DNA of 64,000 bases from Bacteroidota bacterium. GTDB taxonomy: Bacteria; Bacteroidota; Bacteroidia; 2-12-FULL-35-15. Location of the stretch: assembly GCA_016722565.1 (NCBI GenBank), contig JADKIU010000001.1, positions 806,001 to 870,000 on the forward strand, in the 5' to 3' direction. The position numbers and the translations under genes were made by a program. Below are positions 56,501 through 64,000 of this stretch, piece after piece (the first letter of the stretch is position 1; each line of letters begins with the position of its first letter). The notes under the pieces were generated by a model, which was given only the letters and a program-made list of their open reading frames with translations, ran no database searches and had not been told where the DNA came from.

Positions 56501-56554
56501 TGCAAGGTTGGACCATGCAAGAATAAATAAAAGAAGGGAGTAGCGAATTTTCAT
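53519..56554 (-). CDS. M1-family metallopeptidase with C-terminal barrel-like region
   Basis: 1011 residues. The signal peptide (MKIRYSLLLFILAWSNLAMAQ) is followed by an M1 domain (about 25-560): GGGMEYPNITVIGGSG (the GAMEN equivalent), DVVITHEVGHNWFYGMLGSN (HExxH zinc motif) and WMDEGLNSFNEHRYIE (third ligand Glu). The last ~370 residues are long alternating strands with aromatic belts (WMFGLAFYNNLLPQKKFEFE, LQHVAIGLTTTRYAF) and end in NPFGLIRNFSL, like a beta barrel. It would be an outer-membrane-bound aminopeptidase. No T9SS signal is seen, unlike the other M1 gene here. It is followed by a small gap and the TlpA-like gene upstream on the strand. Confidence 0.85.
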   Translation of the reverse strand: MKIRYSLLLFILAWSNLAMAQTYFQQEVNYTINVKLDDVKHELTADEKIEYINNSPTTLTYIYMHLWPNAYKDNNTALAKQLMEGGETKLYYAKDEERGYIDQLDFKVNDVAVKWELIKDSTDICKIILNEPLKSGGVIVITTPFHVKIPSGEISRMGHIGQSYQITQWYPKPAVFDRYGWNPIPYLNQGEFYSEFGSFDVSITLPKNYVLGATGDMVDGEKEIAWLEKNVKATEAITSFDKSDVAFPPSELETKTLRFKQKNVHDFAWFCDKRYHVLKGEIVTPHTKNKVTTWAMFTNTEGNLWKNSIQYLNDAIYYYSLWNGDYPYAHCTAVDGTISAGGGMEYPNITVIGGSGSAFQLDVVITHEVGHNWFYGMLGSNERTHGWMDEGLNSFNEHRYIETKYPDQKLIGDLADGPIGKAFDLSRYKHKAQYELSYLFAAKKNEDQPIECHSAHYTQLNYAGVMYSKTAIVMDYLMAYLGEAEMDKVMQAYFDEWHFKHPMPEDFRRSVEKTTGKNLSWLFDGLINSTQKLDYKITFVHKNQDGTWDIGVKNKGDINGPVFIQGIKDGKLIGEVVYDGFDGKQALTFPKSEIDYFKIDMREDMPEVNRNNNKIRTTGIFKKTEPIKLQFLGSLDNPDKTQLFWTPVAGWNNYNRWMFGLAFYNNLLPQKKFEFELMPMYSITTKDFAGYGHVAYNMFPKNGLQHVAIGLTTTRYAFSNHPDDANGKPLNFNFNKIAPEIFIKLKKAELRSPFNLTIRYRNITIMKEFPVGNYAVRPAIYKRDTLTTNFNDLTFSFSKEDAITPYDVNVNFQQGEKMMKAAVTAHYSYNFKKKNKGVDIRLFAGTFIGTEAVDAGPYRFRMSGQTGLQDYLFDNIFLGRSELINNGEILSNQFTDTDGGMKVYSPLGQSSTWLAALNLKTSLGNMKLPINLYADIGTADKKSMSTEDVLYDAGVCLSFRKKFFEIYFPVVMSKNIQDFNTANNITYLETIRFTLNLNLINPFGLIRNFSL

Positions 56555-56564
56555 CGATGTAATA

Positions 56565-57701
56565 TTATTTTAAAATTTCTGCAAGTTTTTCTTCCAATGC
56601 TTCTCCTCGTAAATTTTTCGCAAGGATATTTCCTTCTTTGTCAATCAACACATTGGTAGGTATCGCGTTGAAATTATATAAAGCAACAACCGGTGATTGC
56701 CAGAATTTAAAATCACAAACATGGTTTTTCCAAGTTAATCCATCTGCTTTGATGGCTTGTTTCCATTTTTCCATGTCTTTGTCCAACGAAACGCTATAAA
56801 TGTCGAAACCTTTTGATTTGTATTTGTTGTAAGCTTTTACCACGTTTGGATTTTCAGCGCGGCATGGTCCACACCAAGAAGCCCAAAAATCGATCAACAC
56901 TACTTTGCCTTTTAACGAGGAGAGTGCTAATGGTTTTTCTTCGGGAGTATTCATATTGATTTCTGGAGCAAGTGTACCAATAGCTAATTTTCTGCTGCTG
57001 GATACGCCATCGTGAAATGCTTTGATGTAAGGTGAGTTGGGATATTTTGCAAAAAGACCATCATCCAATTTAAAATACGTGTCCATAAATTCATCCGGTT
57101 GCAATTGTTGAATCGCAGCTAAAGAAGCAAACGAGGATGCATGTTTTTCAATGAATGTTTTTAAAAATTGATTGTGGTCGTTTACCAATTGTGTGTATGG
57201 CTTTTCAAGTTCATTGCTCATGGAGTCGATGCGGAGTGAATCCATTTGTGTCATGTTCACGAAGGCTTGAAACATTTTTTGAAGCGAATCTCGTTTGCGA
57301 TAACTTTCAGCTGAAGCCAAATTGATTTCCCAGAATAGCTTAGAGTCTTCTGATCCTTCAACATTATAAGTGTTTCCTAAATCGGCAACATCACCTGTGA
57401 TGTTTACTTTTTGGTTGGGCTCAAAAATCAGCGTAGCAAAATTTCTATCGTTTGTTTTCAAACGGTAAAATCCGATTTCAGGAATAACTGGATTCATGGT
57501 GAATTCACCATTTTCATCCAGGATGGCGGTATCTACTTTTTTCAATCCATCGGTAGCCATCAACTCAAGGTAAAGGGTGTCACCGTGTGCATTTCCAAAT
57601 TTTCCTTTCAATTCAAATCCGGAAGAAGATTCATTGTTTGGGTTCGAACAAGCGGAGAACAATAAAACGGAAACAGCGATGAATGTGTTTATAAATTTCA
57701 T
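56565..57701 (-). CDS. TlpA-like thioredoxin-family lipoprotein with DUF4369
   Basis: 378 residues from the ATG at 57701, which starts a lipoprotein signal (MKFINTFIAVSVLLFSACSN, lipobox FSAC); the longer frame overlaps gatB and lacks a leader. An N-terminal DUF4369 beta domain (about 28-115, FELKGKFGNAHGDTLYLELM) and a helical middle precede a thioredoxin domain (about 240-378) with the active site DFWASWCGPCRAENP (CxxC as CGPC) and the cis-Pro region FNAIPTNVLIDKEG. Such proteins are periplasmic disulfide reductases in cytochrome c maturation or in general redox control; the partner is not known. It starts 28 bases after the gatB stop on the same strand. Confidence 0.9.
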   Translation of the reverse strand: MKFINTFIAVSVLLFSACSNPNNESSSGFELKGKFGNAHGDTLYLELMATDGLKKVDTAILDENGEFTMNPVIPEIGFYRLKTNDRNFATLIFEPNQKVNITGDVADLGNTYNVEGSEDSKLFWEINLASAESYRKRDSLQKMFQAFVNMTQMDSLRIDSMSNELEKPYTQLVNDHNQFLKTFIEKHASSFASLAAIQQLQPDEFMDTYFKLDDGLFAKYPNSPYIKAFHDGVSSSRKLAIGTLAPEINMNTPEEKPLALSSLKGKVVLIDFWASWCGPCRAENPNVVKAYNKYKSKGFDIYSVSLDKDMEKWKQAIKADGLTWKNHVCDFKFWQSPVVALYNFNAIPTNVLIDKEGNILAKNLRGEALEEKLAEILK

Positions 57702-57729
57702 TTGATTGATATTAAGATTTTCAAATTGT

Positions 57730-59178
57730 TTATTTTTCAAGCATTTCTTTTACAATCTCGGTAGCCACTTTCGGGTCTGCTTTTCCTTTCGAAAGTTTCA
57801 TCACTTCGCCCATAAACAAACCGAGTAAATTTGTTTTCCCATTTTTGTATTCAATTACTTTGTCAGGATATTTTGCAATGGCTTCCTGCACAAATGCAGT
57901 CAAGGCACCACTATCACTTTCTTGTATCCAGTTGTTTTCAGTCGCAATTTGTGCAGGCGACTTTGTAACATCTGTTAACATGATTGGAAATATTTTTTGT
58001 GTCGCGATGGTATGACTTACTTTCCCGGTATCAATAAAGTTCACCAACTCAGCAATGCGCTCCGGTGTAATGTTGAAATCAGAAATGTGCAATGCACTAT
58101 CGTTCAAATGAGACTTGATTTGAACGGTTAACCAGTTGGATGCAGATTTTGCATTTTTTGTATTTGCGATAATTTTTTCGAAGTACAAGGCAATTTCTTT
58201 CGAGTCGGTTAATACACCGGCATCGTATTCAGATAAGCCCAACGCTGTATATTTTTTAAACAGTTCGTTTGGTAATGGAGGCAATGTCTCTTTTACTTTG
58301 TTGATGTATGCTTGTGTAACAACAACTGGTTGTAAATCCGGTTCAGGGAAATAGCGGTAATCGTTCGCCATTTCTTTACTCCGCATCAGATACGTTGTTC
58401 CCGCAACAGCATCAAATCCCATAGTGTCTTGAGAAATTTCTCCGCCACTTTCAATGATATCAATCTGACGTTTTATTTCGTATTCAATGGCGCGTTGCAC
58501 ATTGCGGATGGAATTCATGTTTTTTGTTTCGGTACGTTTCCCAAATTCTGTTGCGCCTTTCAAACGAACAGATACGTTGGCATCGCAACGCATACTTCCT
58601 TCTTCCATGTTTCCATCGCAGATGTCGAGGTAGCGAACAAGCTTGCGCACTTCAGTAACGTATTGATAAGCTTCTTCACCGGAGCGGATATCCGGCTCAC
58701 TTACAATTTCCAACAAGGCTACACCCGCACGATTTAAGTCGATAAGTGTATCAAACGGATCAATGTCGTGAATGCTTTTTCCGGCATCCTCTTCCATGTG
58801 AATACGTGTGATGTTGATTTGTTTTTCTTTACCGTCTGCAGTTTTGATGGTGATGTATCCTCCTGTACAGATAGGCGTTTTATCTTGGGTGATTTGATAT
58901 CCTTTCGGTAAATCCGCGTAAAAATAATTTTTGCGGGCATATTCGTTCACTTCACGAATGGTGCTTTTGCAAGCAAGACCTAAGCGCACGGCATATTCAA
59001 TTACGCGTTTGTTTGATTTGGGTAATGTTCCGGGGTGACCGAGAGTAATCGGACTTACATTGGTATTGGGCAACACACCGAATTCGGTTGAGTCGCTGGA
59101 ATACGCTTTGCTTTTGGTGGATAATTGTGTATGGATTTCCAACCCGATAACCGCTTCGTATTTATCGTAAATGCTCAT
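57730..59178 (-). CDS. gatB: Aspartyl/glutamyl-tRNA(Asn/Gln) amidotransferase subunit B
   Basis: 482 residues. GatB is the kinase and tRNA-binding subunit of GatCAB, which turns Glu-tRNA(Gln) and Asp-tRNA(Asn) into the amide forms. Conserved features: EAVIGLEIHTQLSTKSKAYS, NVSPITLGHPGTLPKSN, ARKNYFYADLPKGYQITQ, IHMEEDAGKSIHD (zinc and active-site region) and GSMRCDANVSVRLKG. The C-terminal YqeY-like domain ends in KVATEIVKEMLEK. gatA and gatC are not in this window. A weak -7-like TATCTTTC lies on the minus strand before the start. Confidence 0.97.
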   Translation of the reverse strand: MSIYDKYEAVIGLEIHTQLSTKSKAYSSDSTEFGVLPNTNVSPITLGHPGTLPKSNKRVIEYAVRLGLACKSTIREVNEYARKNYFYADLPKGYQITQDKTPICTGGYITIKTADGKEKQINITRIHMEEDAGKSIHDIDPFDTLIDLNRAGVALLEIVSEPDIRSGEEAYQYVTEVRKLVRYLDICDGNMEEGSMRCDANVSVRLKGATEFGKRTETKNMNSIRNVQRAIEYEIKRQIDIIESGGEISQDTMGFDAVAGTTYLMRSKEMANDYRYFPEPDLQPVVVTQAYINKVKETLPPLPNELFKKYTALGLSEYDAGVLTDSKEIALYFEKIIANTKNAKSASNWLTVQIKSHLNDSALHISDFNITPERIAELVNFIDTGKVSHTIATQKIFPIMLTDVTKSPAQIATENNWIQESDSGALTAFVQEAIAKYPDKVIEYKNGKTNLLGLFMGEVMKLSKGKADPKVATEIVKEMLEK

Positions 59179-59370
59179 TTTTTAATCAACAGTTTTAAAG
59201 CGCGAAAGATACGAAAAAAATCAATGGTATTGGGGTAAAATTGAGGATGGATTTGCTGAATAATTCGTAATCGTAGATGCAAATTTTGTTAAAATGAGTG
59301 TCCCTGAAAAAGATTTATTCTGCTCCCCAAAATGTTGCAATTATTTGTCCCGATAAATTTTAGTCATAAA

Positions 59371-59406
59371 AAAAGCTTCTGAAATTTAGTTTTCAGAAGC
59401 TTTTTC
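59371..59406. terminator. Terminator after the LVIVD-repeat gene
   Basis: AAAAAGCTTCTGAAA (59371-59385) pairs with TTTCAGAAGCTTTTT (59392-59406) around a short loop. On the minus strand it follows the stop of the gene ending at 59423. It can work in both directions. Confidence 0.88.
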
Positions 59407-59422
59407 AATTTTAAAGAGATTT

Positions 59423-60850
59423 TTATTTCTTAATAATTTTTTGAGTGTAGTAAATATCTTTTCCGGTCATTTTTAAAATATACATTCCGCTGTTGTATTG
59501 TTCCATAAAGATTGTGCGTGTTGAGTTTCCAGCTCCAATCGTTTCTGTTTTGCTGAAAATTTTCTTCCCTGTTACATCAAACAATTCAAATAAAACAGCT
59601 TCAGATTGTGTTAAATTAATTGTGATTGAACAATAATTGTTTGTTGGATTTGGAAAAACCGAAACAGTGTTTTCGTTGATGTTGTTTTCTGTTACACCCA
59701 ATGCCAATGAAGGGTTAAGCACGAACAATCCGTTTTGCATATCACCTACTAAAAATAGTCCGCTTGGTAAATCAATATAAGCGCCCCATGCGCCATGATA
59801 GGTGCTGCCTGTAGGAAATCCATCATTTAGTCCATGCAACGTGTCGGTGTCGAAAAAACCTGTTTTGGTAACATTGGTCGGATTGCTGATGTCGAAAATT
59901 TGAAGTCCATCCTGATAATAAGCAATCACTACTCTGTCGGTTCCCCAAATGTAAGGATTGTGTGGTGTGGCGCCTTCATTGGATTTAAAGGTATCCAAAA
60001 TAGCAAGATTGGTAACGTCTGTCACATCCAAAACTTTTACCAAGGTGTTTTCAGGTACTTCATCACAAAAAACAAGTGTATGACTATTCGGTGTCAATGC
60101 GCTACTGTGGTTGTATCCTTGATCAGGATAAGAGGTAAGCGAATTAAGTGCCATGAAATTATTTGTTCCTGTATTGTATTTATAGATGTATAATCCGTCA
60201 AATCCGCAGGAGGCGTATACGGTATCGTTTCTAACATACATGTCGTGCACCCATGTTATGGATGGGTAATCTTGATTCAATGCACGGAGCAAAAGTGGAA
60301 CTTCCGGATTTGCTAAGCTATAAACAGCCATGGAATATACACCACCACCCGGTGAATGTTCTTTTACGCTACCGATGTATAATTTATCTCCTTCAATAAA
60401 TAAAGTATGTGCTCTTTCAACAATGGTGGTATCATCATGAACCACATGCACCGAATCCGGGAGGTAGCTGAGGTCGATGATTTGAAAACTATTGGGAGCA
60501 CCATCATCACTAATTGCATAGAGGTAGTTGCCATAGGTTTTGTATTCGCGCCAAATGCATTCATCTCTTCGTCCGGCAACAAAATCAATTTGAACAGGAT
60601 TGCTCGGAACAGAAATGTCGATGATGTGTGTGCCGAGTCCGGAACCCAGTATAGCATATTCTTTATTTGAATCTGCCGTATCCACCCATCCCCAAACACT
60701 GTTGTATTTAATTCCATAAGTGGGTTCAGGAGGTTGTGATGGGTTGTACCAATGGCCAACCAACGAAATATTATTGGAGCTATACTGTGCGAATGTTTTT
60801 ACATTCAACAAAAGAGTAATAGATAATAGTGCAATGTAGATTTTTTTCAT
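59423..60850 (-). CDS. Choice-of-anchor B (LVIVD-repeat) T9SS-secreted protein
   Basis: 475 residues. The signal peptide (MKKIYIALLSITLLLNVKTF) is followed by LVIVD-type repeats, short beta blades that form a propeller: YAILGSGLGTHIIDISVPSN, YLYAISDDGAPNSFQIIDLS, KVLDVTDVTNLAILDTFKSN, QDGLQIFDISNPTNVTKTG. The choice-of-anchor B family describes such secreted beta-propellers. The C-terminal T9SS sorting domain is VSVFPNPTNNYCSIT to GMYILKMTGKDIYY. A sugar- or protein-binding surface role is likely; no catalytic residues are seen. Confidence 0.88.
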   Translation of the reverse strand: MKKIYIALLSITLLLNVKTFAQYSSNNISLVGHWYNPSQPPEPTYGIKYNSVWGWVDTADSNKEYAILGSGLGTHIIDISVPSNPVQIDFVAGRRDECIWREYKTYGNYLYAISDDGAPNSFQIIDLSYLPDSVHVVHDDTTIVERAHTLFIEGDKLYIGSVKEHSPGGGVYSMAVYSLANPEVPLLLRALNQDYPSITWVHDMYVRNDTVYASCGFDGLYIYKYNTGTNNFMALNSLTSYPDQGYNHSSALTPNSHTLVFCDEVPENTLVKVLDVTDVTNLAILDTFKSNEGATPHNPYIWGTDRVVIAYYQDGLQIFDISNPTNVTKTGFFDTDTLHGLNDGFPTGSTYHGAWGAYIDLPSGLFLVGDMQNGLFVLNPSLALGVTENNINENTVSVFPNPTNNYCSITINLTQSEAVLFELFDVTGKKIFSKTETIGAGNSTRTIFMEQYNSGMYILKMTGKDIYYTQKIIKK

Positions 60851-60881
60851 GCTTAAAATTTTGAATTATAAAGATACGAAA

Positions 60882-61597
60882 CTATTCGTACTTCTCATTC
60901 AGAATCCATTTTTTAGCCATGTCATACTGAAAGAGTTGTCCGATTACCCGATAGCTGGCATCGTTAAGGGGATTGTTGCCTTTGAGGTTTTCTTCCATTA
61001 CACCAATTTCCGGTTGATAATAATTGGCGTGAATAAATTTTAATTGTTTGCCTTCTTTGGAAACAAATCCGACATGCGTGTCCATGCCGACAACATAAAT
61101 TCCATCTTCTCGATTTTTTAAATAATCAATAACGATTGTAATGGATTTGTTGGAATATTTTTTGACTTCCGGATTTAGTTTTTTGATCATGGTTTCGGAA
61201 GGGAGTTGTCCCCATTTGGATCGAGGAATGTCAAAGCCAATATCACGAATCACGGTGGTTACAAAATAACCGCAGGCAATTTTCCTTGTTGCGGGGTTTG
61301 TGTAATGCCATTAAAATCCCATTGCGTTTTGTACCAATAGGTAAACACTTCTTGTGTGATGTTGCGTAAAAATTCTTGGCTATACTTAACGATGGAATCC
61401 TTACCGATGCTATCGGCTGAAAGGTATTCTTTATTGATTTTGTTGCGGGTTGAAAGAATAGATGATTTTAATTCTTCATAGGAAAGTGTTTGTTCTTTGG
61501 CAGTATTGATGGATGCATCCAATACTTCATCGTTGGATGGCGCTTGCGCACTGCATGAAATCATACAAATGGATAGCAGAAGAGAGAGGCTGCGCAT
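60882..61597 (-). pseudogene. Exported NlpC/P60-like lipoprotein, frameshifted at an A4 run
   Basis: The first frame (61597 down to 61259) begins MRSLSLLLSICMISCSAQAP, a lipoprotein signal with lipobox MISC. The second frame (61253 down to 60882) holds IRDIGFDIPRSKWGQLPSE, MDTHVGFVSKEGKQLKFIHA. Adding one A to the four read on the minus strand at 61283-61280 joins QQGKIACGYFVTT with VIRDIGF and restores about 238 residues. CGYFV near Cys with a later TH in DTHVGF fits a papain-like NlpC/P60 or CHAP pair of catalytic Cys and His, so it may be a cell-wall cysteine peptidase. The family is not certain. The disruption is again in a homopolymer. Confidence 0.7.
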
Positions 61598-61648
61598 GAT
61601 ACGAGGAATTAGTATATACGCCAGATAACGAGAATGAAGAGGGGAATA

Positions 61649-62461
61649 TTATAATTCCTTCATCAATTCTTTCATAATGATGGTCATCTTTTTTTCTGCG
61701 TGAGAAGCGACTTCTTGTACTTCTTCGTGGGTGACTTCCACAATTTTGCCGGGAACACCTAAATCTGTAATGATGGACATTGCAAAGCAAGGGATATCCA
61801 TATGGCGTGCAACAATCACTTCCGGAACGGTACTCATTCCAACAGCATCGGCACCCAATACACGCACCATGTTGTATTCGGCAGGTGTTTCGAATGTTGG
61901 TCCGGATAAGCCTAAATAAATTCCTTCCTGTACTTTGATGTTGTTAGTTGCTGCTACTTTTTTAGCTTTTACAATAATTGCTTTGCTATAGGCTTCGCTC
62001 ATGTCCGGGAAACGCGGACCTAGTTCTTTAATGTTTTTTCCGATCAGCGGATTGGAAGGAAAAAAATTAATATGGTCGTTAATAATCATTAAGTCGCCAA
62101 TTTCAAAATTAGGATTTACACCACCGGATGCATTGGATACAAACAAGTTTTTTATGCCGAGTAGTTTCATCACACGAACAGGAAAGGTCACTTGCTGTAA
62201 GGTATATCCTTCATAATAATGAAAGCGACCTTGCATTGCAACAACGCGTTTTCCTCCAAGCTCACCAAAAATTAATTTTCCGGAATGGCCTTCAACGGTA
62301 GATACAGGAAAGTTGGGGATTTCTTCATACGGGATGGTGTGTTGGATGTTTATCTCTTTCACCAATCCACCTAAACCTGTTCCTAAAATAATTCCTACTT
62401 CAGGTGTGAATGAAATTTTACTTTGAATGTATGCTGCTGTGTTTTTGATTTGCTCTAACAT
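61649..62461 (-). CDS. Purine nucleoside phosphorylase
   Basis: 270 residues from the ATG at 62461; the longer frame to 62512 runs back into lpxK. It is the trimeric PNP-I type. Features: GIILGTGLGGLV (phosphate loop), STVEGHSGKLIFGELGGKRV, MQGRFHYYEGYTL, FVSNASGGVNPNFEIGDLM, GPTFETPAEYNMVRVLGADA, GMSTVPEVIVARHMDIPCFA, and ITDLGVPGKIVEVTHEEV. It cleaves purine nucleosides with phosphate to base plus ribose-1-phosphate in salvage. The start codon overlaps the 3' end of lpxK by 44 bases on the same strand, so it is translated from the lpxK mRNA. The symbol varies (punA, deoD family 2), so it is left out. Confidence 0.93.
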   Translation of the reverse strand: MLEQIKNTAAYIQSKISFTPEVGIILGTGLGGLVKEINIQHTIPYEEIPNFPVSTVEGHSGKLIFGELGGKRVVAMQGRFHYYEGYTLQQVTFPVRVMKLLGIKNLFVSNASGGVNPNFEIGDLMIINDHINFFPSNPLIGKNIKELGPRFPDMSEAYSKAIIVKAKKVAATNNIKVQEGIYLGLSGPTFETPAEYNMVRVLGADAVGMSTVPEVIVARHMDIPCFAMSIITDLGVPGKIVEVTHEEVQEVASHAEKKMTIIMKELMKEL

Positions 62462-63512
62462 AATGGAGTATTTGCTCGTTGAACGCTTGTTTATCGTTAT
62501 TGTGAAATTCAATTTCTATCGGAATATAAAAAAGAGGAAGATTTTTAATGGCTTCGGCATACGCTGCGCTTTTTAAACGCATCGCATCTTTTTCGGTCGT
62601 CAAAATAATTTTATTTGCGGTTACAATATTATTAAATATTTTTTGAATGTTGCTGATGTCATTTTTAGTAAAGTGATGGTGGTCGCCAAACTTGATAGGA
62701 ACAATATTTTTAATTTTATCCTTTAGATAGTATTCTAATGGTCGTGTATTTGCAATACCTGTTAAAAGTGCGACCGAAAAGTTTCGTTCAAAATAATATT
62801 CTTTTGCCAAAGGGTTGGTGCCGTCACCGGTTACCGGGATAAAATCGCCATACTTGATGTACGAAAAATAAATGCGTTGATGGGGCAATGGATTTATTTC
62901 TGAAATTAATCGTTTGCGTTCGATGGGTAATAATATTTCCGGACATTTAGTAACAACAATAATGTCGGCACGTTTCATTCCGGATTTAAATTCGCGCAAA
63001 CTACCACTTGGAAGAAGGTTGTCATTTACAAACAATCTGCTAAAGTCGGTAAGAAGAATGCTTAGTCCGGGTTTTACAGCTCGATGTTGAAAGGCGTCAT
63101 CCAACAAAATGCTTTGCAAGGAAGGAAATTCTTTTAATAAATGTTTGATTCCTCTCACCCGGTTCCCATCTACTGCAACGCGCAAACCGCTAAATTTTTT
63201 CTTGAATTGTAGTGGTTCATCACCAATATCACTTGCTGTTGATTGTGTGTCAGACAATATAAAACCTGTCGTTTTTCTGCCATAGCCACGACTGAGTGTT
63301 GCAATATAAAATTCTGGTTTTAAAAGGCGAATCAGGTATTCAATATGCGGAGTTTTTCCGGTTCCACCGGCACTTAAATTGCCTACGGAAATAGTTGGCA
63401 AATCAAATTGCTTGGAAGAAAAAAGTCCCAAATCGTAAAACATGTTTCGCAGAAATGTGATACAGCCGTACAAAAAGGAAATCGGTAATAATATGATTCG
63501 AATAAACTTCAC
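62418..63512 (-). CDS. lpxK: Tetraacyldisaccharide 4'-kinase
   Basis: 364 residues. LpxK phosphorylates lipid A disaccharide at the 4' position at the inner membrane. Features: an N-terminal hydrophobic helix (RIILLPISFLYGCITFLRN), the P-loop SVGNLSAGGTGKTPHIEYLI, ILSDTQSTASDIGDEPLQFK and LLDDAFQHRAVKPGLSILLT, and FGDHHHFTKNDI with conserved Asp/His residues. Ends with a short basic tail. Its 3' end overlaps the PNP start by 44 bases. LpxK together with the LpxH-like enzyme at 52603-53352 and HldD at 37659-38624 points to normal lipopolysaccharide assembly. Confidence 0.95.
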   Translation of the reverse strand: MKFIRIILLPISFLYGCITFLRNMFYDLGLFSSKQFDLPTISVGNLSAGGTGKTPHIEYLIRLLKPEFYIATLSRGYGRKTTGFILSDTQSTASDIGDEPLQFKKKFSGLRVAVDGNRVRGIKHLLKEFPSLQSILLDDAFQHRAVKPGLSILLTDFSRLFVNDNLLPSGSLREFKSGMKRADIIVVTKCPEILLPIERKRLISEINPLPHQRIYFSYIKYGDFIPVTGDGTNPLAKEYYFERNFSVALLTGIANTRPLEYYLKDKIKNIVPIKFGDHHHFTKNDISNIQKIFNNIVTANKIILTTEKDAMRLKSAAYAEAIKNLPLFYIPIEIEFHNNDKQAFNEQILHYVRANQKHSSIHSK

Positions 63513-63632
63513 AGCCCTAAAATACGAATTAATGTGCTCCGAAGTAGTCTCTTTTGAGCAAATTTGAGGAGCTGCAGATTCAACAATGTTAAATAGATTC
63601 GTAAATTCGTGCAGATTCGTAATTTATAAAAA

Positions 63633-64000
63633 ATGAAATTAAAAGAAATAACCAGCCATATCGAATCCATTGCTCCGCTTGCTTATCAAGAGAGTTATGA
63701 TAATTCAGGATTGATTTTTGGCAATCCCGATATGGAAATTACCGGAGCAATTATTTGCTTGGACAGCACTGAAGCTGTTATTGATGAGGCGATTGCGAAG
63801 AAATGTAATTTAGTAATTGCCCATCATCCGATTGTGTTTTCCGGAATAAAAAAATTTAACGGGAAAAATTATGTCGAGCGCGTCATCATAAAAGCAATCC
63901 AAAATAACATTGCGATATATGCGGCACATACCAATTTGGACAATGTACACAATGGAGTAAATGCTAAGATTGCTGAAATGATTGGTTTGGAAAATTGTTC
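63633..64000 (+). CDS. Nif3-like dinuclear metal centre protein (partial)
   Basis: The gene runs off the right edge; 122 codons are visible from the ATG at 63633. The start MKLKEITSHIESIAPLAYQE is the family opening. LVIAHHPIVFSGIKKF holds the two His residues of the dimetal site, and AIYAAHTNLDNVHNGVN has the third His and Asp. Nif3/YbgI proteins form hexamers or toroids and are linked to GTP cyclohydrolase-like folds, with poorly known function. It is divergent from lpxK, with about 120 bases between, including three ATTCGT copies just before the ATG. Confidence 0.9.
   Translation, partial: MKLKEITSHIESIAPLAYQESYDNSGLIFGNPDMEITGAIICLDSTEAVIDEAIAKKCNLVIAHHPIVFSGIKKFNGKNYVERVIIKAIQNNIAIYAAHTNLDNVHNGVNAKIAEMIGLENC

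Overview
The window is an AT-rich, gene-dense chromosomal segment of a Bacteroidota bacterium. Evidence for the phylum: at least six exported proteins end in, or look like they end in, a type IX secretion (T9SS) type A sorting domain; promoters fit the phylum pattern TTTG-N19-TAnnTTTG instead of sigma70; a GWxTD-domain lipoprotein, a DUF5522 protein, the long form of urocanase and a bacillithiol-type YtxJ protein are present; Shine-Dalgarno sites are mostly absent. Order and family cannot be fixed from this sequence alone.

Layout. 1-3.3 kb: tail of one T9SS cargo gene, a full paralogue, and a membrane-bound MutS-like ATPase. 3.3-12.6 kb: pheT, two small exported proteins, a BamA/TamA-like outer membrane protein, rmuC, a frameshifted GWxTD lipoprotein and an RlmB/TrmH-type rRNA methyltransferase. 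12.6-19.3 kb: a GT-C-like membrane protein, SRPBCC and DUF6265-like proteins, a frameshifted M1 peptidase with sorting domain, and a UbiD decarboxylase. 19.3-27.7 kb: TPR-like and tandem OmpA proteins, citrate synthase, enolase, a LysM glucosaminidase, a PLP enzyme, a di-haem peroxidase and a DUF5522 protein. 27.7-34.7 kb: urocanase, a His/Trp-rich exported protein, a PorT-like barrel, fabD, a T9SS cargo and a Bax-inhibitor-1 protein. 34.7-40.1 kb: folE and queD facing mqnB and mqnD, heptose epimerase, MerR regulator and M23 peptidase. 40.2-50.6 kb: alaS, DoxX, a large unknown, a T9SS hydrolase, ung, twin micro-lipoproteins with ytxJ, osmC-like and lipA. 50.8-64 kb: pentapeptide protein, GAPDH with an in-frame amber codon, an LpxH-like hydrolase, a 1011-aa M1 peptidase with a probable C-terminal barrel, a TlpA-like protein, gatB, an LVIVD-repeat T9SS cargo, a frameshifted NlpC-like lipoprotein, PNP, lpxK and the start of a Nif3-like gene.

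How genes fit together. mqnB, mqnD and the UbiD enzyme point to menaquinone made through futalosine. folE plus queD point to queuosine precursors. The heptose epimerase, LpxH-like enzyme and LpxK serve lipopolysaccharide. Most remaining recognisable genes are housekeeping or cell-envelope genes.

I do not see a defence island, prophage, CRISPR array, insertion sequence, tRNA or rRNA gene. The unusual content is: (1) many short palindromic interspersed repeats, one of them inside the mqnD reading frame; (2) four interrupted genes, three of them at homopolymer runs; (3) -7 promoter boxes placed 4-5 nt before start codons, implying leaderless mRNAs; (4) a putative operon of two ~50-residue lipoproteins with a bacilliredoxin-like gene; (5) a 15-bp leader hairpin before pheT.
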